24,999 nt of DNA from an uncultured Christensenellaceae bacterium (GTDB lineage: Bacteria > Bacillota > Clostridia > Christensenellales > Pumilibacteraceae). The stretch spans positions 8,262-33,260 of the forward strand of contig CAJULE010000002.1 of NCBI GenBank assembly GCA_910587445.1, in the 5' to 3' direction. Shown here piece by piece: positions 15,786 to 22,900 of this stretch. Made by a program: the position numbers and the translations under genes. The notes below the pieces were generated by a model. That model was not told the DNA's origin and searched no databases. It saw nothing but the letters and a program-made list of their open reading frames with translations. Within the stretch, counting starts at the first letter, position 1. Each line of letters begins with the position of its first letter.

Positions 15786-15814
15786 TTTACTTTATCGGTG
15801 AATTGCTATATAAT
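15786..15814 (+). promoter_or_regulatory. Promoter of pgpH, probably giving a leaderless mRNA
   Basis: TTTACT (15786-15791), 17 bases, TATAAT (15809-15814). The ATG of pgpH is at 15822, 7 bases after the -10, so the transcript would start at or next to the start codon. No ribosome binding site is present. Confidence 0.65.
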
Positions 15815-15821
15815 AACAAAG

Positions 15822-17258
15822 ATGGAAACAAACTTTAACAACGAAAGCAAATCTCGGAAATGGCGTCGTCCGTTTTTCATAGCGCTTATTCTGCTCGGCA
15901 CGCTTGCATACGTCGCGGTGCTCGGCTCGGTCATTTTGCGCTTTGCTTACAACCCCGACAGCCTTACGCCGCTTGCGTACGTTTTGCTTGTCGCGGGTAT
16001 CGCCGCGCTTCTCGTGTCTATGCTCGTATACTTCGTGTATTCGCGCCGCGGTCTCATATTCAATCTTCGTGAGTTGTCCGCCGTCTCGACGGCTATGGCG
16101 ATAGGCTATACGCTTTGCCTTTGTCTTTCGCTTCTTTCGGTATATCTTATGCCGATCGCCGTGGCGGCGTTTTTGATTGCGCCGATTGCCCGTCGCCGCG
16201 ACGCGTTCGTATGCTCGCTTGCGACCGTTATTATGGTCACCTGGACGATGCTAATAGGCGTAAACTGCGGAATAGACGTCGAGCTTGCCGACCTTTTACC
16301 GATGTTTCTTGTGGGAATACTTTCCGGCACGCTCGCTTCGTACATCGTTTCCACCGATACAAACAGACTCAGTTACGTCATAAAAGGCGTAGTCATAGGC
16401 ATAGGCGGCATAGCGATATTTTTCCTGTTCTTCCTCGTGCGCTGGCAGCTCAAGGACTTCGTGCGCGATCTTCCTTACATGGCAATAGCGCTCGCCGTTC
16501 AGGTCCTTACGGGACTTGCTCTCCAACCCGTGATCGAACGCGTATTCAATCTTGTTACGAACTCTCGCCTCATCGAACTCGCGGACAGAAATTCGCCGCT
16601 CATAAAGCGCCTTATGAACGAAGCGCTCGGCACGTTTTCGCACAGTATGTCTGTTGCCAATTTCGCAGAGATGTGCGCCGTGGCAATAGGCGAAAATCCC
16701 TATCTTGCGAGAGCCTGCGCCTACTATCACGATGTGGGAAAGCTTGCGAACCCCATGTACTATAAGGAGAACCAGGCAGGGCAGGCGAATCCGCACGACG
16801 ATCTCTTGCCCGAGGTTTCTGCGGAGATAATCCGCTGTCACACTACGGAAGGTCTCAAACTGTGTCGCAGATACCGCATACCCGACGAAGTAAGCCACGT
16901 GACCGTTCAACATCACGGCACGCTTTCCATTCCCGTATTCTATAATAAGGCGCAAAAGCTTACGGACGGCGAGGTCGATCCGTACGAGTATTCGTATCAC
17001 GGCATAACGCCAGTTACGAAGATCGCCGCGATAATCATGATATGCGACAGCGGCGAGGCGGCAATACGCGCCATGGATAACCCGACGGGCGAAAGAGTGG
17101 ACAAGCTTTTGAAAAGTCTTATAGATTCGCGCATAGCCGCGGGGCAGTTCGACAACTGCGACATAACGCTTCGCGATTTGAACACCGTCCGCCGCACTAT
17201 AGTAGATTCGTTCGGCGGCATATACCACCAGCGCTTGAAATATCCGGACGGTAAATAG
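15822..17258 (+). CDS. pgpH: Membrane HD-domain phosphodiesterase, PgpH (YqfF) type
   Basis: PgpH enzymes hydrolyse cyclic di-AMP to pApA. The 478-residue product has about eight membrane segments in residues 20-235 and a cytoplasmic HD domain: SHSMSVANFAEMCA, then AYYHDVGKLANPMYYKENQ (H303, D304) and VQHHGT. It is much shorter than typical PgpH (about 700) because the extracytoplasmic 7TMR-HDED domain after the first span is missing. The synteny phoH-pgpH-ybeY equals Bacillus phoH-yqfF-yqfG. The start at ATG 15822 has no ribosome binding site; GTG 15798 lies inside the promoter. Confidence 0.88.
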   Translation: METNFNNESKSRKWRRPFFIALILLGTLAYVAVLGSVILRFAYNPDSLTPLAYVLLVAGIAALLVSMLVYFVYSRRGLIFNLRELSAVSTAMAIGYTLCLCLSLLSVYLMPIAVAAFLIAPIARRRDAFVCSLATVIMVTWTMLIGVNCGIDVELADLLPMFLVGILSGTLASYIVSTDTNRLSYVIKGVVIGIGGIAIFFLFFLVRWQLKDFVRDLPYMAIALAVQVLTGLALQPVIERVFNLVTNSRLIELADRNSPLIKRLMNEALGTFSHSMSVANFAEMCAVAIGENPYLARACAYYHDVGKLANPMYYKENQAGQANPHDDLLPEVSAEIIRCHTTEGLKLCRRYRIPDEVSHVTVQHHGTLSIPVFYNKAQKLTDGEVDPYEYSYHGITPVTKIAAIIMICDSGEAAIRAMDNPTGERVDKLLKSLIDSRIAAGQFDNCDITLRDLNTVRRTIVDSFGGIYHQRLKYPDGK

Positions 17259-17259
17259 T

Positions 17260-17721
17260 ATGATAGAAATATTCACCGAGACGCCGAACTCGCTTTTCGA
17301 GAGCGTAGCCGAAGCCGCATATGAAAAACTTGCGCTGAAAGGGCGCGCAACCGTCGAACTGCTCATCGTGAGCGAAGAAGAAATACGCGAAATAAACGCG
17401 CGCGAAAGAGATGTGGACAGCGTGACGGACGTATTGAGCTTTCCCCTTCTCGGCGAAATAAAACCGTTCGAAAAGGAAAACTATCCGTTCGATTACGACG
17501 AGGATACGGACGGCGTATCGCTCGGAAGCATTCTTATATGCGACGAGGTGGCAAGACGTCAGGCGAAAGAGTACGGACACAGCGAGCAGAGGGAAAGAGC
17601 CTATCTCTTTTTGCACGGGCTTTTGCACCTGCTCGGTTACGATCATATGGACGAAGAGACGAAAAACGAAATGCGCACTGCCGAAGAGGATATACTGCGT
17701 TCGGTAGGACTTGCGAGGTGA
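17260..17721 (+). CDS. ybeY: Endoribonuclease YbeY (rRNA maturation factor)
   Basis: Zinc-dependent endoribonuclease needed for 16S rRNA 3' maturation and ribosome quality control. The 153-residue protein carries HGLLHLLGYDH with metal ligands H119, H123 and H129, and the upstream VTDVLSFPL motif. It begins one base after the pgpH stop, without a clear ribosome binding site, so coupling is likely. era follows after 4 bases. Confidence 0.95.
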   Translation: MIEIFTETPNSLFESVAEAAYEKLALKGRATVELLIVSEEEIREINARERDVDSVTDVLSFPLLGEIKPFEKENYPFDYDEDTDGVSLGSILICDEVARRQAKEYGHSEQRERAYLFLHGLLHLLGYDHMDEETKNEMRTAEEDILRSVGLAR

Positions 17722-17725
17722 AGGC

Positions 17726-18625
17726 ATGAAATCGGGATTTATAGGAATACTCGGCAGACCGAACGTCGGTAAATCGTCGCTCACGAACGCGCTTGTAGGC
17801 GAAAAAGTTTCGATAGTTTCTCCCAAGGCGCAGACGACGCGCAATAAAATTCTCGGAATCGTCACTACGGGCGAATACCAAATGATTTTCGTAGACACTC
17901 CGGGCGTTCACAATCCGCGCAACCGTCTCGGCGAATACATGGAAAAGTGCGTCGAGGAATCGGAGCGCGACGTCGACGCGATAGTGATAGTGCTCGACGC
18001 GACTCGCGGCGTTTCCGAAACCGAACTGTCTTTTATAGAAAAACATTTGAGGAATAAGTCCGTGCCCGTCTATGTCGTCATAAACAAGACCGACCTTGTA
18101 AGCTATGATACGGTTTATCCGATTCTCAGCAAGCTTGCCTATCTCACGAACAAGGAAAAGGGCAGGGGCGCGATAAAGGAGATAATTCCCGCTTCCGCGC
18201 GTACGGGCGACAACGTCGATATTCTCAAGAAGTATCTCGAAAGCGAGCTTTCTGACGGCGAGTGTTACTACCCCGAGGACGAATATACCGATAAGTCCGA
18301 ACGCTTCATGATAGGCGAGATCATCCGCGAAAAGGCGCTGCTCTTTTTGCAGGACGAAGTTCCGCACGGTATAGGCGTAGTACTTCAGAGCATGACGATA
18401 GACGGAAATCTCACGAGTATAGAAGCCGACATAGTCTGCGAGCGCAAGTCTCACAAGTCTATTATAATAGGCGACGGCGGCTCCAAATTGCGCACCATAG
18501 GCGAAAGCGCGCGCAACGACATCGAAAAGCTCGTCGGCACCAAGGTGTATTTAAAGCTCTTTGTTAAGGTGAGAGAAGGGTGGAGGAATAAGCGGAATGT
18601 TCTTCACGACATAGGCTATACTTGA
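17726..18625 (+). CDS. era: GTPase Era
   Basis: Ribosome assembly GTPase that binds the 3' end of 16S rRNA. The 299-residue product has G1 GRPNVGKS (10-17), G3 DTPG, G4 NKTD and G5 SAR, then a C-terminal KH domain (SIIIGDGGSKLRTIGESAR). The start ATG 17726 follows GAGGTG at 17715-17720; upstream in-frame codons lie within ybeY. In Bacillus dgkA and cdd separate ybeY from era; both are absent here. The TGA stop is part of a following repeat element. Confidence 0.97.
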   Translation: MKSGFIGILGRPNVGKSSLTNALVGEKVSIVSPKAQTTRNKILGIVTTGEYQMIFVDTPGVHNPRNRLGEYMEKCVEESERDVDAIVIVLDATRGVSETELSFIEKHLRNKSVPVYVVINKTDLVSYDTVYPILSKLAYLTNKEKGRGAIKEIIPASARTGDNVDILKKYLESELSDGECYYPEDEYTDKSERFMIGEIIREKALLFLQDEVPHGIGVVLQSMTIDGNLTSIEADIVCERKSHKSIIIGDGGSKLRTIGESARNDIEKLVGTKVYLKLFVKVREGWRNKRNVLHDIGYT

Positions 18626-18849
18626 CGTCTTATCTGCGTCGTAATACGGGCTGCGTGTTCAGCTGAACGTGAACGCTACGAGGCAACGGATCTATGTCAT
18701 TCCGAGCGAAGTCGAGGAATCTAAAGACCTTTCGACTACGCTCAAGGTGACAAGAACGTATCATGCCGCATATCTCTTCTTTGTCATTCTGCTTAGCCGA
18801 GCGCGAAGCGAACGCCACAAAGCGAAGCGACTGCCGTGACGGATGAGTA
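18622..18849. repeat. Mosaic of intergenic repeat fragments after era
   Basis: No gene lies in 18626-18938. 18622-18652 matches the first bases of element 3 (TGACGTCTTAT, then GCGTCGTAATACGGGCTGCG), with TGA serving as the era stop. A 12-bp palindrome GTTCAGCTGAAC follows. 18696-18751 is an imperfect 27-bp inverted repeat (GTCATTCCGAGCGAAG ... and its partner). 18782-18830 repeats the GCTTAGCCGAGCGCGAAGCG unit seen near phoH, ending with GACGGATGAGTAG (18837-18849). A CATACAAT at 18887-18894 could be the -10 of a yqzL-recO promoter, but no good -35 is visible. Confidence 0.55.
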
Positions 18850-18938
18850 GACAATTGTAAAAAAGAAATGCAAAAACCCATCCTCGCATACAATCGATGT
18901 CCTTTACAGATACTATGATTGCAACGAGGAGGAATGAG

Positions 18939-19076
18939 ATGAAAGACAAATACTTTGACGATGACGGCGATTTGAGCTCGGGTCTTGCCTGGACGTTGTT
19001 TTCGCTCTCGGGTGAACCCGGCTACTATATGTTATATCACGACCTCGTGAAAGGCGATGAAAATGCGGAGGATTGA
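18939..19076 (+). CDS. yqzL: YqzL-like small protein
   Basis: A 45-residue open frame with a strong AGGAGG (18927-18932) 6 bases before the ATG. The middle, GLAWTLFSLSGEPGYYMLYHDL, follows the YqzL pattern of a W-x-LF segment, a short turn and a YLLY-like segment. In Bacillus yqzL also lies between era and recO. The function is unknown. The recO ribosome binding site (19067-19071) is inside the last codons, so the two genes are coupled. Confidence 0.75.
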   Translation: MKDKYFDDDGDLSSGLAWTLFSLSGEPGYYMLYHDLVKGDENAED

Positions 19077-19082
19077 TTTTCT

Positions 19083-19709
19083 GTGTCGCAGACGCAAAAC
19101 GTAACCGCAATAGTGACAAAGGCGGAGGACTATCGCGAAAACGATAGGATTATTCGCCTTTTTACTATGGAGGGCGGAATGATACGCGCCACCGTCCGCG
19201 GCGTCAAAAAGCACGGCGCCAAGCTCAAGTTTTGCTCCCAGCCGTTCGCGCTTTGCTCTTTCGAGCTCGCGAAAAGAGGGGAATACTACACGGTCGCCGG
19301 TGCGTCGCAGATAGAAAGTCTGTTCGACATAACGCTCGATCCCGAACGCTATGCGGCAGGCTGTCTCATGCTCGAGGCGAGCGACGTCGCCGTCGACGAA
19401 ATACCCAATCCGCGCCTCTTCGTAAAGCTATTGCGGACTTTGAAATCCCTGGTATACGGCGGCGATACGAATCCTTTTCTTTTGGGAGCAAAGTACATAA
19501 TAGCCGCTCTCGACGAACAGGGCTACGGCAGCGCTTACGAGGGCGGAGGAAAAACCGAAAAACTTTTACATACTCTGAGGGCGAGCACTCTCGACGAGGT
19601 GTGCGCAATGAACGTCGAGCGAAGCGCCGCGCTTGCGGCAATAAAGGCAGTCGCTCGCTCGGTCGAATATCATTTCGACCGTCGTCTGTTCTCGCTGTTA
19701 AGCCTTTGA
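19083..19709 (+). CDS. recO: DNA repair protein RecO
   Basis: RecO works with RecR to load RecA onto SSB-coated single-stranded DNA. The 208-residue product starts with the OB-fold (TAIVTKAEDYRENDRIIRLF, then VRGVKKHGAKL) and has a short helical C-terminus (LRTLKSLVYGG). It is shorter than Bacillus RecO (about 255) and lacks the four-Cys zinc motif of some RecO proteins. GTG 19083 is preceded by GGAGG at 19067-19071, 11 bases away. A terminator follows. Confidence 0.92.
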   Translation: MSQTQNVTAIVTKAEDYRENDRIIRLFTMEGGMIRATVRGVKKHGAKLKFCSQPFALCSFELAKRGEYYTVAGASQIESLFDITLDPERYAAGCLMLEASDVAVDEIPNPRLFVKLLRTLKSLVYGGDTNPFLLGAKYIIAALDEQGYGSAYEGGGKTEKLLHTLRASTLDEVCAMNVERSAALAAIKAVARSVEYHFDRRLFSLLSL

Positions 19710-19754
19710 TAACCTAATTTATTCTATCCGAGATAATGTCCCGATGCGATTTTC

Positions 19755-19790
19755 AAGTTTCTTTCGATGTGACGGAAAGAAACTTTTTTT
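19755..19790 (+). terminator. Intrinsic terminator after recO
   Basis: A perfect 11-bp stem (19755-19765 with 19775-19785), a 9-base loop and a run of T residues to 19790 end the yqzL-recO transcript. Confidence 0.92.
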
Positions 19791-19834
19791 GTGCGCGAAA
19801 AAAAATAAAATTTTCCAAAAATGCGGTAATTTGC

Positions 19835-19865
19835 TTGACAGTGTCGCGGGGTGGGGTGCTATAAT
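19835..19865 (+). promoter_or_regulatory. Promoter of the TIR-LRR gene
   Basis: TTGACA (19835-19840) and TATAAT (19860-19865), both consensus, are 19 bases apart, longer than ideal; a TG at 19857-19858 gives an extended -10. A 5' untranslated region of about 100 bases follows, in which GAGCGG (19889-19894) can pair with CCGCTC (19950-19955) just before the ribosome binding site. Confidence 0.7.
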
Positions 19866-19974
19866 TGTATTGTAGAAAATTATACTCGGAGCGGTATGCG
19901 TTTTTGCCTGTATCACAGACAGACGTCATTTAAATGAAGCGTTAAACGCCCGCTCGGAAAAAGGAGACGGATCC

Positions 19975-22900
19975 GTGGAATATATGAAGTGCCCGACTTG
20001 CGGCGGAAGATGTAAATTCGAATACGGAAAGGGATATGTGTGCGGAAGCTGCGGAAACATTTACGACAGCACGGGCACGTCGGAAAGCGCGGCGGATAAA
20101 TTGAATATCGCCAATCGTAAGCGTATCGAAGATTACGATTTCGATGGGGCTCTTTCGCTCTGTCGCGACGTGCTTGCCGAGGACCCGGACAGCCTCGAGG
20201 CGAACTGGTGCGCTATGCTTGCCGAGTACAGAATTATTTATCTTAAAAACGACGAAAACAAGTTTGTCCCTACATTCCTCGATCCCGACGTGGAAACTCC
20301 TCTTTATAAGAGCGATTATTATAAAAAGCTCAATTCCACATATAGAGGTATGGCGGATAAAATCGAGCAGATGAGGTGCCTCGTCGTCGACGAAGCGCGT
20401 GATATTCCCGATTACGACGTATTTATAAGCTATAGACAGCATAAGGGCGGACACTCCGATGCCGAGACGGAAGAAGCGGAATGGGCGGAAGAATTGTACA
20501 AACTGCTTTCCAAGCAGACCGGTGACGATAAGCTCCGCGTATTCTTCGACAAGGAATCCCTCGACAAAAGCAATGTCGGCTGGGAACCGCATATCTATGC
20601 GGCGCTCAGAAGTGCGAAATTCCTCGTTCTTATGGGCTCTTCGGTGGAGAACATAAATTCCACGTGGGTCAAAAACGAATGGAAAAGATTTATTGCCTAT
20701 AGGCAAATGGGTAAGGAAAAGACGATTGCGGTGCTCGCAAAAAACATCGATCCTCTTAAGCTGCCGGACGTTGCGCTTCGTGCCGGGCAGATGATAAGAG
20801 CGGACGAAAAGGGCTGGCAGGATAAGCTCGTCAAACGCGCGAACGACGCTTGTAAGGAGAATAAGGACGTCGACTATCTCATAAACGAAGCCGATACGTT
20901 CATATGTAAAAATAAATTCGCCAAGGCGAAACAGAACTATATGAAGGTTTGCAGTCTCGCGCCTCGCGACAGCCGCGGGTATTGGGGGCTTTTGAGATGT
21001 AAGCTCAAGGCGTTCGATGATTACGACATTATAAAGAGCAAGAAAAAATTAGTCAAGATAAACGAGTTTAACGAGGCAATGCGTTACGCTTCGGATGTCG
21101 AAAAGGTGTACTACGAAAGAATACGCAATGCTCAGCTCACGCATAATACGGTCGGTTGCGAGCGCAAGAACTATAACGAATGGAGACGCAGGAGCAAAGC
21201 GTCGCGCTTTTTCAAAAAGCTCGGAGCGGTCGCTGTTGTCGTTGCCGTTTTGGCGTTCGGCGCATACTCGTATTTCGGAATAACAAACCCGATAAAGTAT
21301 TCCGACGACGGCGGCATGGTTGCCGTCGGCAAATCGCCGTACTTCGATTTCGTCGTCAGGGAACTCGATATAGATCTGTACGATTCTCGTCCCGTCACCG
21401 CAATAGGCGACGGCGCGTTTAAGGCAAGCAAGATTCGCACTCTCACGCTCGGCGAGACCGTTGAAAGAATAGGGGAAGGCGCATTCGAGAATTGCACCGA
21501 TCTTACCGAAGTACATATACTCAATGAAGATATAGAGATCGCCGCCGAAGCGTTCCGAGGCTGTACGAGTCTCGTGTCGGTCACGGTGGGCGAAGGAGAA
21601 GAGGCGTCGGTCAAGCGTGCGGCTTCGGGTATGATCGTGGGCGAAAACGCATTCGCGGGTTGCACCTTGCTCGAAAACGTCACGTTCGGAAGGTGCGCCG
21701 CTATAGGCGCGAACGCCTTTGACGGCTGCATAAAGCTCAAGAAACTCAAACTCAACGTAAACGATGCCGACAGCGTCGATACGAATGCTTTCGACGGCAT
21801 GGTCAAGGGCGCGGAAATAGTGCTTCCGACGATAGCCGAGGACGTGATAAACTCGCTTTCGGCAAAGTATACGGACATGGTATTTTCGACGTTCACCCGC
21901 GACAAAATAGAGGAATGTATCTATTTTATAAATAAGCTCGAAAACGTCTCGGACGACAGCGGCGCGGCGATTGAAAAGGCGGAAACGCTTTATGCCGCTC
22001 TGTCGGACGCAGACAAATCGAAAATAAGCAATTACGGAACGCTTCGCAACGCCCGCGCGTCATACGACGTTGCGTGTATGATAGCGGATGTCGGCACGGT
22101 GACTTTGGAGTCGGGCAAAGCTATAGAAGAAGCCGAAATAGCTTATGCAATGCTGTCGGTCGAGCAGAAGAAAATGGTCGGCAATTACGCCGTCATTGTT
22201 TCCGCAAGAAAGGTGTTCGACGCCGTAACGCTGATCGCCGAAATAGGCGAAGTGAACGAGGAAAGCGAGCGGAAAATTATAAAAGCCGAGCAGGCTTATG
22301 AAGAGCTTTCTCATTCCGAGCGCGACGAAGTGTTCAATTATGGTGCGTTGACTTCCGCCCGCGTGAAAGTTGACAGTCTGCTTGCCGATATCGTGATCGA
22401 AAAGATAAAGGAAATCGCTGTTGCGATTTCGTCCGATAGCGAAGCTGCGATAATCGAGGCGGAGACGGCATACAACTCTTTGACCGCCGCTCAAAAAGCG
22501 CTGGTTACGAATTACGATAATCTTGTAGACGCTCACGCGGTGTGTAACGTCATAATTTCCATCGAAGGTATAGGCGAAATAACGTCTATGAGCGAAAGCA
22601 CCATAGCGACGGCTCAGGCGCTGTACGACGCTCTCACGCAGACGCAGATCGTCAAAGTGCCGCGTTCTATCCTTACGCTTTTGACGGACGCGCAAGCCGT
22701 CTGTCCCGTCGTAAAAAGCATAGCCGAAATAGGTATTGTCACTTCCGACAGTCTTGCGGCAATGGATAAAGCGGCTACGGCTTTTTCGCTTCTCAGCACG
22801 TCGCAACAGGCTAAAGTATCGAATTATTCCGTACTTATCGACTCGCGCGAAGCTTATGCGACAGTGCGGCTCATAGAAGGGATCGGCGAAGTGTCCGAAG

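Noticed and set aside
16296..17366. A 356-codon open frame antisense to pgpH and ybeY
   Set aside because: It mirrors the codon pattern of the sense genes, which have clear catalytic motifs, and its product resembles no family I recognise.
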